DNA of 54,910 bases, taken from contig JAUXSD010000241.1 in assembly GCA_030681525.1 (NCBI GenBank), positions 1 to 54,910 of the forward strand, read 5' to 3'. The stretch's first letter is position 1. Each line of letters begins with the position of its first letter. The translations under genes were made by a program, and so were the position numbers. The DNA comes from Solirubrobacteraceae bacterium (GTDB taxonomy: Bacteria > Actinomycetota > Thermoleophilia > Solirubrobacterales > Solirubrobacteraceae). Positions 23,326-31,542 of this stretch are shown here, piece after piece. The notes under the pieces were generated by a model, which was not told where the DNA came from, did not search any database, and worked only from the letters and a program-made list of their open reading frames with translations.

Positions 23326-24339
23326 CTACGCGTGCGACAGCTCGCGCTCGACCGCGCGCAGCACGGTGGCGCGGCCCTTGTGCGCGCGCTCGTGGTCGCG
23401 CACCTTCGCCGTGAGCTCGTCGTCGGCCGCGCGCAGACGATCGACGATCTCGCCGGCGTTCATGTCGTCGTAGCCCGCCCATGGCTCGTCGCCGCGCAAC
23501 GTGCCGATCCGGTCCAGGACGGTGCTGCGGTCCTGGGTTCTGCGCTCGTAGACCTCGACCGTCGTCAGGTCGACCTGCGACAGGCCCGGCAGCCGCTTGA
23601 CGATCTGCTCGGCCGTGAGCCCGTCGTAGCCGGCGATCGGCAGGTCTGGCTCGGAGGCCACCGCTCCCTTGGCGGCGCCCTCGGCCTGCGCGGCGCCGGG
23701 CACGCGCCGCGCCTGGCGCTGCGCCGTGCGGGCGGCGTCGCGGACCGCGTGCTCGGTGTCCTCGGCGACGTCGCGGACGGCATCGGCGGCGCCGGTGTCC
23801 GCAATGTCGTAGGACCCGTCGCCGCCGATGTCGGCGCGTGCGACGGCCTGCGTCAGCGCGGGAAGCTCGTCCTGGATCGCCGCGAGCATCGCCTCCTCGT
23901 CGCGGCGGATCGACGCCGCGAGCTCGGCCGTCTGCGTGTCACCCACCGCGCGCGCGAGGTGCTCGAGCGCGATGTAGGTGGCGATCTCCAGCGCCTCGGT
24001 GGCGCAGGCGTCCTTGGCGTTCTTGAGCACCTTCTCCTCGCCGCCCGTCCCGCGCACGAGGTCCAGCGGCGCCTTGGCGAGCGCGAGCATCTGGCCGACG
24101 GCGTCCTGTGCCGTGCCGACGATGGCGCCGAGCGCGTCGCCGCCGCCCTGCAGCTCGCGGCGGCGCGCGGCGACGCGGGTGGCGTGGTCGCGCGTCTCAC
24201 GCAGGTGGCGCTCCAGCGCGCTGCGGTAGCGGCCGTGCGGCGCCATCGCGATCTGCTCCTGCAGGACGCGGGTGAGCGCCATCTCGGTGGCGTGGGCCTC
24301 GTTGAGGTACTGGACGATCTTCTTCTCGGACTGGGTCAC
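23326..24339 (-). CDS. DUF892 ferritin-like domain protein with tandem C-terminal repeat
   Basis: A 337-residue protein. Residues 1-160 are a DUF892/YciE-like four-helix bundle (KKIVQYLNEAHATEMALTRVLQEQI, HLRETRDHATRVAARRREL, EALEIATYIALEHLAR). A charged linker follows. The C-terminal 110 residues contain two related copies of a module: AGYDGLTAEQIVKRLPGLSQ...YERRTQDRSTVLDRI and AGYDDMNAGEIVDRLRAADD...YERAH-like HERAHKGRATVL. DUF892 proteins are linked to stress responses; iron binding is not assured because EXXH pairs are incomplete. The GTG at 24339 is preferred to a TTG 39 nt upstream because GGGAG lies before it and homology begins there. Confidence 0.78.
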   Translation of the reverse strand: MTQSEKKIVQYLNEAHATEMALTRVLQEQIAMAPHGRYRSALERHLRETRDHATRVAARRRELQGGGDALGAIVGTAQDAVGQMLALAKAPLDLVRGTGGEEKVLKNAKDACATEALEIATYIALEHLARAVGDTQTAELAASIRRDEEAMLAAIQDELPALTQAVARADIGGDGSYDIADTGAADAVRDVAEDTEHAVRDAARTAQRQARRVPGAAQAEGAAKGAVASEPDLPIAGYDGLTAEQIVKRLPGLSQVDLTTVEVYERRTQDRSTVLDRIGTLRGDEPWAGYDDMNAGEIVDRLRAADDELTAKVRDHERAHKGRATVLRAVERELSHA

Positions 24340-24430
24340 GGCGGCGGCTCCCGGGCTCGCAGATGTGCGTGCGTACAAGGGGCGTACCCGTTCGCGCGGC
24401 GCCGACGCGTGCGCCGCGCGGTCCGGCCGG

Positions 24431-24979
24431 TCAGTCGATCTTCAGCGACGAGACGAAGCTGCGGTAGGCGGGCGGAGCGGCCGTGACGTCCGCGCCGCCG
24501 GTGACGTACTGCAGCTGAAAGACGCGTCCCTTCGCCAGGATCACCCGTGCGAACACCGTGCCCTTGTTGCCGTTGGCGTCGGCGGCGTCGGCGATCCTCG
24601 CGTCGCGTCCCGGAAAGCCCTGGTAACGGATCTTCGTGGTCGTCCGCAGCTTCCCCTTGACGCTCGCGGCGGCGCCCTCGACCGCCCCGTCGAGGTCGCC
24701 GCGGACGCCCTCGGGCACCGTCAGCACGCTCATCGAGAAGCCCTCTTCGCCGCCCTCGGTGATGTACGCGGTGATCGGCACCGGGCCCGCCGCCGTCTGC
24801 GCGGTGATGACCTGGCGCTTGGGCGTGCCCGGCATCCGCACGCTGAAGCCCTCGCCCTGCAGCGTCTTGACCTCCGGCCGGCTCGCGTCTGCGTCGCCCT
24901 CGTCGCCGCCGCAGGCGGCGAGCCCCGTCGCGAGCAGCCCGGCGAGCGCGACGAGCAGCAGTCCGCGGAGGATGCGCAT
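24431..24979 (-). CDS. lipoprotein, unknown function
   Basis: A 182-residue lipoprotein: MRILRGLLLVALAGLLATGLAACGG with a lipobox (LAAC, Cys23). The mature part has KTLQGEGFSVRMPGTPKRQVITAQTAAGPVPITAYI, then FPGRDARIADA and a C-terminal YRSFVSSLKI. This pattern (a short modified beta domain ending in FxxSFxxx) is common in actinobacterial secreted proteins of unknown role. GAGGG lies upstream of the ATG. It is divergent from the hydrolase at 25043. Confidence 0.8.
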   Translation of the reverse strand: MRILRGLLLVALAGLLATGLAACGGDEGDADASRPEVKTLQGEGFSVRMPGTPKRQVITAQTAAGPVPITAYITEGGEEGFSMSVLTVPEGVRGDLDGAVEGAAASVKGKLRTTTKIRYQGFPGRDARIADAADANGNKGTVFARVILAKGRVFQLQYVTGGADVTAAPPAYRSFVSSLKID

Positions 24980-25029
24980 GCGCGAACCCTCGCAGGATCG
25001 CCCCAGGCGCGTCCAGGGTCCCCGCGCGC

Positions 25030-25035
25030 TAGCGT
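25030..25035 (+). promoter_or_regulatory. leaderless-type -10 element TAGCGT
   Basis: TAGCGT is 7 nt before the GTG at 25043, and the following TCGG also matches the element before the paralogue at 1345. This suggests the promoter was duplicated along with the gene. Confidence 0.55.
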
Positions 25036-25042
25036 TCGGCGG

Positions 25043-25867
25043 GTGCCACGGGTGGCCGTCGCCGGCAGCGAACTGCATTACGAGCGCCGCGGACGGGGGC
25101 CTGCGCTGCTGCTCATCCAGGGCATGGGCGCCAACGGCACGCACTGGGGCGAGCCGTTTCTGAGCGAGCTCGAGCGCGACTTCGAGCTCGTGCTCTACGA
25201 CCACCGCGGCATCGGCCGCAGCGCGCCGCTGCCGGGCGGCGCGAGCGTGACCGTGCCGGGTCTGGCGAGCGACGCGCTCGGGCTGCTCGACGCGACGGGG
25301 ATCGACGCCGCCCACGTGCTCGGCATCTCGATGGGCGGGATGGTGGCCCAGGAGCTCGCGCTCGCCGCCCCGGAGCGGGTGCGGTCGCTGATCCTCGGCG
25401 CCACCTCCTGCGGCGGCACGCAGGCGCGGGCGACGGCTCCCGAGGTCGTCCAGCGCCTGACGACGGTCGCGCTGTCGCGCGATCGCGAGCGCATGCTGCG
25501 CACCGGCTTCGAGCTCGTCGTCTCGCGCCGGCACGCCGCCGAGCCGGCGAACTTCGCCCAGTTCGTCGCGGCCGCCCAGCAGTTTCCGGCGAGCGTGCCG
25601 ATCCTGCTCGCCCAGAAGGGCGCGGCGGACGCGCACGACACGTACGCACGCCTGCGCGCCGTGCGGGTGCCGACGCTGGTCATCCACGGCACCGCCGACG
25701 AGCTGCTGGCGTCGATCAACGGCGACCTCGTGGCGTCGCTGATCCCGGGCGCGCGGCTGGAGCTGCTGGAGGGCGTCGGGCACCTCTTCTTCTGGGAGCA
25801 GCCGCAGCGCTCCGCCGAGCTCGTGCGGCAGTTCGCGCTGGACGCCCGGGTACTGTCCAGCGCATGA
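25043..25867 (+). CDS. alpha/beta-fold hydrolase, paralogue of 1345-2154
   Basis: A 274-residue hydrolase with LLIQGMGANGTHWG, YDHRGIGRSAP and the nucleophile elbow GISMGGMVAQE. The acid lies in VIHGTADEL and the His in GVGHLFFWEQPQRSAELV. It is closely alike over its full length to the hydrolase at 1345, and the two share the start context. The substrate is unknown. Its 3' end overlaps the next gene by 4 nt (ATGA). Confidence 0.87.
   Translation: MPRVAVAGSELHYERRGRGPALLLIQGMGANGTHWGEPFLSELERDFELVLYDHRGIGRSAPLPGGASVTVPGLASDALGLLDATGIDAAHVLGISMGGMVAQELALAAPERVRSLILGATSCGGTQARATAPEVVQRLTTVALSRDRERMLRTGFELVVSRRHAAEPANFAQFVAAAQQFPASVPILLAQKGAADAHDTYARLRAVRVPTLVIHGTADELLASINGDLVASLIPGARLELLEGVGHLFFWEQPQRSAELVRQFALDARVLSSA
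25851..25856 (+). promoter_or_regulatory. leaderless-type -10 element TACTGT
   Basis: TACTGT lies 7 nt before the ATG at 25864, inside the end of the upstream hydrolase gene. It may give the FmdE-like gene its own leaderless mRNA in addition to read-through. Confidence 0.45.
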
Positions 25868-26370
25868 CGCACATCGAGGTAGCCGAGCAGGGGCAGACGA
25901 GCGCCTTCTCGTTCGAGGACATGATGAAGTACCACGGTCCCGGCTCGCCGGGCGGCGTCGCGATGTCGTTCAAGGTGCTCGAGCGCGCGTTCGGGGTCCT
26001 GTCACCGGACGGGCCGCCGCAGCGGCGCGAGGTCGCCGTGCGCACGTCGTTCGGCGGGCCCGGCGCGCGCGACGGGGTCGAGGCGGTCACCCGCGCGGTG
26101 ACCGGCGAGCGCTACACGCACGATCCGACGCTCACGCGCCCGCAGCTCGGCCGCGAACGCGAGCGCTTCGTGTTCGTCGTGACCTACGGCGACCGGTCGG
26201 TCACGCTCGTGCTGCGCGACGGCTACGTCACGCCGGAGTTCATCGACCTGGCGCGCACCGAGGGACGTACGCAGCAGCAGAACGAGCGCTTCACCGCCGT
26301 GAAGGCGGAGCTGGCCGAACTCGTGATGGGCAGCGCGGCGGACGACGTCTACGACGTCGACGAGGGTTAG
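25864..26370 (+). CDS. uncharacterised protein, possibly FmdE-like
   Basis: A 168-residue protein. FSFEDMMKYHGPGSPGGVAMSFKVLERAFGVL followed by EVAVRTSFGGPGARDGVEAVTRAVTGER resembles the order of FmdE/FwdE-type domains (HGHxCPG...G-x-R...then a DA-V-x-T turn). The metal-binding Cys and second His of that family are missing, so if related it is a non-catalytic member. The C-terminus is charged (DDVYDVDEG). It overlaps the upstream hydrolase by 4 nt. No firm function can be given. Confidence 0.65.
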   Translation: MTHIEVAEQGQTSAFSFEDMMKYHGPGSPGGVAMSFKVLERAFGVLSPDGPPQRREVAVRTSFGGPGARDGVEAVTRAVTGERYTHDPTLTRPQLGRERERFVFVVTYGDRSVTLVLRDGYVTPEFIDLARTEGRTQQQNERFTAVKAELAELVMGSAADDVYDVDEG

Positions 26371-26373
26371 GCT
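26368..26373 (+). promoter_or_regulatory. leaderless-type -10 element TAGGCT
   Basis: TAGGCT begins at the stop codon of the upstream gene and ends 7 nt before the ATG at 26381. Confidence 0.5.
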
Positions 26374-26380
26374 GCCGGGC

Positions 26381-27040
26381 ATGCAGGTGCTGGCGGCCCT
26401 GGGTGACGCGCCGACCGCGGCGATCGCGGTCCTCGCGATCCTGGTCGGCGTGTTCCTCGCCGCGCGCGGCCCGCGCGAGAAACGCGCCGCCGCCGCGGGG
26501 ACCGGCGGCGCCGAGGCGTCCGGTCCCACCATGCTCAAGCTCCCCGCCCCGGCGGCGCCCGACGCCGACGCGGACGTCGAGCCCGGCTTCGTCGGACCGC
26601 AGGGGGAGGTCGTCGGTCACGGCCGGATCCGCCTCGGCGCGAGCGGTCCGCTCGCCGCCGGCGCACCGGCCGCGCCCCCGGCGGCGCCGTCCGTCGAGCC
26701 GGAGCCGGAGCCTCAGCCGGAAGCCGCTCCGGACCCCGCGCCCGCGGCGCATTCGGCGCCCGAACCCGACGAGCCGGAGCCCGAGCCCGCGCCGATCGCC
26801 CCCGAGGCCCCGCTCTTCGCGTCCCCGCCGAGCCTGCCCGAGGCACCCGCCCTGCCGGAGGCGGCGGCGCCCGCGCCGGACGCGCAGAGCGATCCGCCGC
26901 CCGAGCCGCCCGCGTCCCCGGAGCCCGACGAGCCCAAGGAGCCGGCCTGGCGGGCCGCCGCCCGCGCCGCGAGCGGCGCGGTGCCGTTCCGCCAGGGCAC
27001 GATCAAGCTCGGCGGCAAGCCCGCCAAGAAGGACGAGTAG
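26381..27040 (+). CDS. Pro/Ala/Glu-rich protein with N-terminal membrane anchor
   Basis: A 219-residue protein. One hydrophobic helix (about 12-28, AAIAVLAILVGVFLAA) is followed by a basic patch (RGPREKR). A short ordered segment (GFVGPQGEVVGHGRIRLG) comes next, and then about 110 residues of low-complexity Pro/Ala/Glu (EPEPEPQPEAAP, EPDEPEPEPAP). It ends in a basic tail (FRQGTIKLGGKPAKKDE). The long tail is probably cytoplasmic and disordered. The role is unknown. A strong terminator follows. Confidence 0.72.
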   Translation: MQVLAALGDAPTAAIAVLAILVGVFLAARGPREKRAAAAGTGGAEASGPTMLKLPAPAAPDADADVEPGFVGPQGEVVGHGRIRLGASGPLAAGAPAAPPAAPSVEPEPEPQPEAAPDPAPAAHSAPEPDEPEPEPAPIAPEAPLFASPPSLPEAPALPEAAAPAPDAQSDPPPEPPASPEPDEPKEPAWRAAARAASGAVPFRQGTIKLGGKPAKKDE

Positions 27041-27054
27041 GCGCGCACGCAGAA

Positions 27055-27085
27055 GAGCCCGCCGGCGCAGAACGCCGACGGGCTC
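27055..27085. terminator. strong hairpin terminator between convergent genes
   Basis: GAGCCCGCCGGCG-cagaa-CGCCGACGGGCTC is a 13-bp stem with one mismatch. It lies 14 nt after the stop at 27040 and 54 nt past the sigma-factor stop on the other strand, so it can serve both. Confidence 0.75.
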
Positions 27086-27139
27086 GTGGTGCGGCGTCAT
27101 CCGCCGGCCGGGCGCCGGCGGGGACGGTGGGGGGCCCGG

Positions 27140-28084
27140 CTACGCGGCTTCGCGCAGCCCGGCCAGCGCCTCTTCGCCCTCGAGGCTGCGCATCGCGGCC
27201 TCCTCGAGCTGGCGGGCGCGGTCACGGGTGATGCTGAGCTCGCGGCTCGTCGCCTCGATCGAGCGCTCGCGGCCGTCGCGCAGGCCGTAGCGCAGCTCGA
27301 CGACGCGGCGCTCCTCGCCCGTCAGGCGGCCGAGGGCGTCGGCGACCGTGCGCTCGAGCTCGCTGGACTGAGCCTCTTCGCTCGGGTCCGGCCGGTCGCT
27401 CGCGATGAAGTCGCCGAGGTTCGAGTCGCCGTCGTCGCCGATCGGCACGTCGAGGCTCGTGACGTGGCGGCGTGCCTCGCGCAGGGCGAGCACGTCGGCC
27501 ACGGTCATGTCGGCCGCTGCCGCGACCTCCTCGTCGGACGGGTCGTGCGAGAGCTTCGCCGTCAGGTCGCGCTCGACCCGCGAGAGCTTGCGCTCGCGCT
27601 GCTCGATGTGCGTCGGGAGGCGAATCGTCCGCGACGTGTTCGCGAGGCCGCGCTGGATGCTCTGCCTGATCCACAGCGTCGCGTACGTCGAGAACTTGAA
27701 GCCCTTGCGCCAGTCGAACTTCTCCGCGGCGCGGATCAGCCCGAGGGTGCCCTCCTGGACGAGGTCGCCCAGCGGCAGCCCGAGACCCTGGTAGCGACGC
27801 GCCTGGGAGACGACGAGGCGCAGGTTCGCGTTGATCATGCGGTCCTTGGCATCGACGTCACCGCGCTCGATGCGCTTGGCCAGCTCGATCTCCTCGGCGG
27901 CGGTCAGCAGCTCGTAGCGCGACGCCTGGTTGAGGAACGTCTGCAGCGAGTCGGCGGTCATCTCCGCCTGGGCGCGGGCCGTCTGGCGCGCGGATTCCTC
28001 AGCCGGCGTCCGCCGCTTCGGGCGCTTCGGGGGGGCGCTGTGCTCGCCTCGGCGGCGCGCGCTCGTTGTCGTTGTCCTAGCCAT
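27140..28084 (-). CDS. RpoD/SigA-family RNA polymerase sigma factor (group 2 type)
   Basis: A 314-residue sigma-70 factor. A basic N-terminus (about 1-40) precedes region 1.2 ([29 protein letters not shown]). Region 2 contains [38 protein letters not shown] and [19 protein letters not shown]. Region 3 and region 4 ([15 protein letters not shown], then the helix-turn-helix) complete it. It lacks the long region 1.1 of a primary factor and ends just after region 4, so I take it as a group 2 or alternative housekeeping-like sigma. AAAGGG is at a good Shine-Dalgarno distance from the ATG at 28084. Confidence 0.9.
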   Translation of the reverse strand: MARTTTTSARRRGEHSAPPKRPKRRTPAEESARQTARAQAEMTADSLQTFLNQASRYELLTAAEEIELAKRIERGDVDAKDRMINANLRLVVSQARRYQGLGLPLGDLVQEGTLGLIRAAEKFDWRKGFKFSTYATLWIRQSIQRGLANTSRTIRLPTHIEQRERKLSRVERDLTAKLSHDPSDEEVAAAADMTVADVLALREARRHVTSLDVPIGDDGDSNLGDFIASDRPDPSEEAQSSELERTVADALGRLTGEERRVVELRYGLRDGRERSIEATSRELSITRDRARQLEEAAMRSLEGEEALAGLREAA

Positions 28085-28270
28085 GCGATCCCTTTCAGAT
28101 GTGTCGGCGCGCCGTGTTCGCGACCCACCCCGACCCGTCTGCTCATTGCCTGCCCGAAGGCCGCACGTCAGAAGACGGGAGAGGAGGCGGTCGAGCGAGT
28201 GGGGGCTGTTCCCACACGGCGCCGGAAAGAATCGTACCAGATGATTGCGCGAGCAACAAATCTGGCGCGA
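28085..28270. other. divergent intergenic region
   Basis: It separates the sigma factor from the secreted protein at 28283. It carries the sigma-factor ribosome site next to 28084. I could not identify the sigma-factor promoter. Confidence 0.4.
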
Positions 28271-28276
28271 TACCCT
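28271..28276 (+). promoter_or_regulatory. leaderless-type -10 element TACCCT
   Basis: TACCCT is exactly 6 nt before the GTG at 28283. It is the same hexamer as in front of the YbbN-like gene. Confidence 0.5.
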
Positions 28277-28282
28277 CTGACG

Positions 28283-28858
28283 GTGCGCCGTTTACCCGCT
28301 TGTGCGGTGGCCCTCACATCTTTTGCTCTGGGCCTCGGCGCCGCGACCTCCAACGGCGCCACCGAGCATACCTGCGTCGGCGCCGACTGTGTGGGTCCGA
28401 GCGCCGTCGCCGCCGCGGCGGCCGCCGCGCCCGCGCGGATCACGCCCTCGGGCGTGGGGGCGGTCCGGCTGCGGCGGACCTACATGTCGCTGCGCCGCGC
28501 GGGATCGCTGGGCAAGCTCATCACCGGCTGTGAGCTGGGCGGACCGCGGACGCGGTCGGCGACGTTGCGTGCCCCGCTCTCCGGCCATGTCGACCTCACG
28601 CTGCGCTCGCCCCGCCGCGTGGCGACGATCCTCGTGCGGGGCGGCGCGACCGCGCGCGGCATCGGCATCGGCGCGACCTCGGCCAGGGTCCGCCGGGCGT
28701 TCCCGGGCGCGAAGATCGATCATCGCGGCGACGCGGTCCTCGGCCTGACGATCGTGCGCGTGCCCCGGGGCGCGGGCGGCCGGCTCGAGTTCGGCGTCGA
28801 CACGAAGACGAAGCGGGTCACGCTCATCGGGATCCCGCGGATCCCGGTCTGCGATTAG
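28283..28858 (+). CDS. secreted protein, unknown function
   Basis: A 191-residue exported protein. From the GTG at 28283 it starts [17 protein letters not shown], a compact signal peptide ending near SNGA. The mature part holds [72 protein letters not shown] and a final [14 protein letters not shown]. The two Cys may form a disulfide. This looks like the secreted domain often seen in Thermoleophilia, of unknown role. An ATG at 28241 would add 14 residues, but the promoter and the signal peptide favour 28283. Confidence 0.72.
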   Translation: MRRLPACAVALTSFALGLGAATSNGATEHTCVGADCVGPSAVAAAAAAAPARITPSGVGAVRLRRTYMSLRRAGSLGKLITGCELGGPRTRSATLRAPLSGHVDLTLRSPRRVATILVRGGATARGIGIGATSARVRRAFPGAKIDHRGDAVLGLTIVRVPRGAGGRLEFGVDTKTKRVTLIGIPRIPVCD

Positions 28859-28985
28859 CCCTCGCCCGCGCGAGCCGCGGCTGCCTACCGGTCCGCGTCC
28901 GGTGGCTGGGCGGGACGAGCAATCGTCTTGGAGGGTGCGGTCCGGGCGGGGCGTGGGTGACGACGGCGGTGCCGGCGGACGGGCG

Positions 28986-29022
28986 GGTCGGTGTGTTCAT
29001 GCACCACATGAACAACCCGACC
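28986..29022. repeat. perfect/interrupted palindrome between convergent genes
   Basis: TGTTCATG-cacca-CATGAACA is a perfect 8-bp inverted repeat (28994-29014). Beyond a 2-nt internal loop the pairing resumes as GGTCGG/CCGACC (28986-28991 and 29017-29022). It lies between the stops at 28858 (+) and 29060 (-). It may be a bidirectional terminator or a mobile repeat unit. The AT-rich core is unusual for a terminator in this genome. Confidence 0.5.
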
Positions 29023-29059
29023 GGCCCTGTGCGGGCGGCGGTTCGCGCCGGCCGTACCC

Positions 29060-29548
29060 TCAGCCCAGCGCCAGGAGCTCGAACTCCACCCGTCCCGCCT
29101 CGATCGTGGCGAGGCCCATCGTGCGCGCCGGCGCCCGGCGGCGCTCGGTGGGTGAGCCGGGGTTGAAGATCTGAAAACCGTCGCGCTCGGCGTGCTCGGG
29201 CATGTGCGTGTGGCCGAAGATCACCGCGTCGCAGCGCGGGAAGTCGGCGCGCAGGCGCTCGAGCCGGCGGGCGGCCGGGCCCGGGATGTGGATCATCCCG
29301 ATGCGCGCGCCGCCGAGCTGGAGCTGCAGCCGCGCGGGCACGAGCCGGCGCACCGCCTCGGTGTCGACGTTGCCGCTGATCGCGTGCAGTGGCGGGCCGA
29401 GCGAGCGCAGCAGGTCGAGTACCGGTACGTCGACGAGGTCGCCCGCGTGCAGGATCGCGTCGGCCGCCCGGCAGCGTTCCAGGCAGGCGTCCGGGATCGC
29501 GCGCGCGCCGCGCGGCATGTGCGTGTCGCTGATGATCGCCAGCCGCAT
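29060..29548 (-). CDS. YfcE/MJ0936-type metallophosphoesterase
   Basis: A 162-residue calcineurin-like phosphodiesterase. Metal-site motifs appear in order: LAIISDTHMP (Asp8, His10), ILHAGDLVD (Asp about 37), ISGNVD (Asn about 59) and VIFGHTHMPE (His pair), plus a MIHIPGP strand. Homologues cleave phosphodiesters with Mn or Ni; the natural substrate is unknown. It is divergent from the epimerase at 29590, with 41 nt between. Confidence 0.9.
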   Translation of the reverse strand: MRLAIISDTHMPRGARAIPDACLERCRAADAILHAGDLVDVPVLDLLRSLGPPLHAISGNVDTEAVRRLVPARLQLQLGGARIGMIHIPGPAARRLERLRADFPRCDAVIFGHTHMPEHAERDGFQIFNPGSPTERRRAPARTMGLATIEAGRVEFELLALG

Positions 29549-29577
29549 CCGCCCGCAGGTTCGCAGCCCGTGCGGGG

Positions 29578-29583
29578 TACGGT
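29578..29583 (+). promoter_or_regulatory. leaderless-type -10 element TACGGT
   Basis: TACGGT is 6 nt before the GTG at 29590. The same hexamer and spacing precede the gene at 17501. Confidence 0.5.
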
Positions 29584-29589
29584 CGCAGG

Positions 29590-30603
29590 GTGGCCTCGTC
29601 GCGATCAGGACTGACCGTCGCCGTCACGGGCCCGACCGGCACGTTCGGCTTCGGGCTGATGGCGCTGCTGCAGGACGACGACCGCATCGCCGCGATCACC
29701 GGCATCGCCCGCCGCCCGTTCGACCCCGCCGTCCATGGCTGGTCGAAGATGCGCTACCGCGAGGGCGACGTGCGCGACCGGGCCGTGCTCGAGGCGGCGT
29801 TCGCGGGCGCCGACGTCGTCGTCCACCTCGCGTTCAACGTCGCCGGACGGGCCGATCGCGAGACGCTGCGCGCGATCAACGTCGAGGGCACGATGAACGC
29901 GTTCGCCGCGGCGGCCGCGGCGGGCGCGACCCGCTTCGTCTACGCCTCGTCGGTCGCCGCCTACGGGTTTGACTCCGACAACCCCGTCGGGCTGACCGAG
30001 GAATGGCCCGCCCGTCCGGCCGAGCACCTCTTCTACGCCCGCGAGAAGGCCGAGATCGAGCGCCGGCTCCAGGACGCCGCCGCCGCGCATCCGCAGCTCG
30101 GCCTGTACGTCGTGCGGCCGCCGATCGTGCTCGGCCCGCACGCCGTCGGCGCCAAGGCCTTCGTGCCGGCGCCGCTCGAGCCAGTCGTGCGGCGTGCGGT
30201 GGGGGTCGTATTGCGGCTGCCGGTCGCGCTGCCCGTGGCGCTCCCGCCGCTGCCGGTGCAGCTCATCCACGAGCAGGACGTCGGCGATGCCCTGCGCCTG
30301 TGCGCCGTCGGCGCCGGCCCGCCCGGCATCTACAACGTGGCCGGCGACGGCGTGCTGAGCGCCGTCGACATCGCCCGTGAGGCCGGCCTGTGGGCGATCG
30401 CGGTCCCGCGGGCGCCGGTGCAGGCGGCCGCCCGGCTGCTCGCGGCGCTGCCGTTCGCGCCGCCGTCGCTGGGCTGGGCCGAGGCGGTGGCCAGCCCGGT
30501 GATCATGGACACGGCGAAGGCGCGCCGCGAGCTCGGCTGGCACCCGCGCTGGACCGCCCGCGCGGCGCTGCGCGAGACGCTGGCCGGCTGGCGCGAGCGC
30601 TGA
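29590..30603 (+). CDS. NAD-dependent epimerase/dehydratase (extended SDR)
   Basis: A 337-residue extended short-chain dehydrogenase. The cofactor loop is VTGPTGTFGFGL. EGDVRDRAVLEAAFAGADVVVHLAFNV and INVEGTMNAFAAAAAAGATRFVYASSVAAYG follow. The active-site YxxxK is FYAREK. The last third has HEQDVGDALRLCAVG and a C-terminal RRELGWHPRWTARAAL motif typical of nucleotide-sugar epimerase relatives. The substrate is unknown. It is convergent with the lyase gene, 3 nt apart. Confidence 0.87.
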   Translation: MASSRSGLTVAVTGPTGTFGFGLMALLQDDDRIAAITGIARRPFDPAVHGWSKMRYREGDVRDRAVLEAAFAGADVVVHLAFNVAGRADRETLRAINVEGTMNAFAAAAAAGATRFVYASSVAAYGFDSDNPVGLTEEWPARPAEHLFYAREKAEIERRLQDAAAAHPQLGLYVVRPPIVLGPHAVGAKAFVPAPLEPVVRRAVGVVLRLPVALPVALPPLPVQLIHEQDVGDALRLCAVGAGPPGIYNVAGDGVLSAVDIAREAGLWAIAVPRAPVQAAARLLAALPFAPPSLGWAEAVASPVIMDTAKARRELGWHPRWTARAALRETLAGWRER

Positions 30604-30606
30604 GCC

Positions 30607-31506
30607 TCAGGCGTCCGCGCCGGCCCGCGCCAGCACCCGCAGCGCGGCGACCCGCACGGCCTCGTCGAGCATCTGCCCGTCGAGCGCGACCGCGCCGGCG
30701 CCGCCGTCGCGCTCCGCCGCGGCGAGCGCGTCGATGACGGCGCGCGCGTGCTCGATCTCCGCGTCGGACGGCGTGAACAGCTCGTTGAGCGCCGCGACCT
30801 GCGCCGGGTGGATGGCCCACTTGCCGTCGAAGCCCATGTCGCGTGCGCGCTCGGCTGCGGCGGTGAAGCCCTCGTCGACCTTGATGCCGAGGTAGGGCCC
30901 GTCGATCGCGGCGACGTCGTGGGTGCGCGCCGCGACGAGGATCGCATCCTGGATCGCGCGCCACGAGTCGAGCTCGGCACGCGCGCCCGCGGCGCGGCCC
31001 AGCGACGCCGACAGGTCCGCATAGCCGAGGATCAGCGCGTCCAGGCGCGGCGAGGCGCCGGCGATCTCGTCGAGCCGCGCGACGCCCGCGGCGGTCTCGA
31101 TGAGCGCCTGCACGCGCAGCGGGGCGCGGCCGGTCCGAGCCGCCGCCTCGGCGCCGTCGAGCAGGCGCTCGACGAACTCGAGGTCGCCGCGGCTCTCGAC
31201 CTTGGGGACGATGATCGAGTCCGGCCCGCGCTCGGCCGACGCCATCGCGACGATGTCGGCGTGACACCAGGGGGTGCGCGGCGCGTTGACCCGCACGCTG
31301 ACGCGGACGCCGTCCCACCCCGGCTCGCGCAGCGCCGTCACCGCCGTCTCGCGGGCCTCGTCCTTGGCCGACGTCGCGACCGCGTCCTCGAGGTCGACGA
31401 TCACCTCGTCGGCGCCGCGCAGGGGCGCCTTGGCGAGCATCGCGGCGGACGAGCCCGGAACGGACAGGCAGGAGCGGCGGGCGGTGGGAGGCGCAGACGC
31501 GGACAT
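30607..31506 (-). CDS. HpcH/HpaI (CitE-like) CoA-ester lyase
   Basis: A 299-residue TIM-barrel lyase. RSCLSVPGSSAAMLAKA and DEVIVDLEDAV give the CoA/phosphate-binding start and the first acidic metal ligand. Further motifs are VRVNAP, IIVPKVES, ALIETAAGV (Glu metal ligand), LGYADLSASLG and GKWAIHPAQV. Relatives split (S)-malyl-CoA, citramalyl-CoA or the citryl subunit. The choice among these cannot be made by eye. The nitrilase gene lies 36 nt upstream on the same strand, though this gene has its own leaderless promoter. Confidence 0.88.
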   Translation of the reverse strand: MSASAPPTARRSCLSVPGSSAAMLAKAPLRGADEVIVDLEDAVATSAKDEARETAVTALREPGWDGVRVSVRVNAPRTPWCHADIVAMASAERGPDSIIVPKVESRGDLEFVERLLDGAEAAARTGRAPLRVQALIETAAGVARLDEIAGASPRLDALILGYADLSASLGRAAGARAELDSWRAIQDAILVAARTHDVAAIDGPYLGIKVDEGFTAAAERARDMGFDGKWAIHPAQVAALNELFTPSDAEIEHARAVIDALAAAERDGGAGAVALDGQMLDEAVRVAALRVLARAGADA

Positions 31507-31512
31507 GGCGGC

Positions 31513-31518
31513 AGCGTA
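31513..31518 (-). promoter_or_regulatory. leaderless-type -10 element TACGCT
   Basis: Read on the minus strand, TACGCT is 6 nt before the ATG at 31506. The 15-nt context is almost identical to that at 40826-40840. Confidence 0.5.
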
Positions 31519-31542
31519 ATCGCGTCCGCCTCGCCGCGGCGT

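Noticed and set aside
28957-29166. Small open frame over the palindrome between convergent genes
   Set aside because: Its only notable segment (VFMHHMN) is the translation of the palindrome itself; there is no ribosome site and no coding character outside it.
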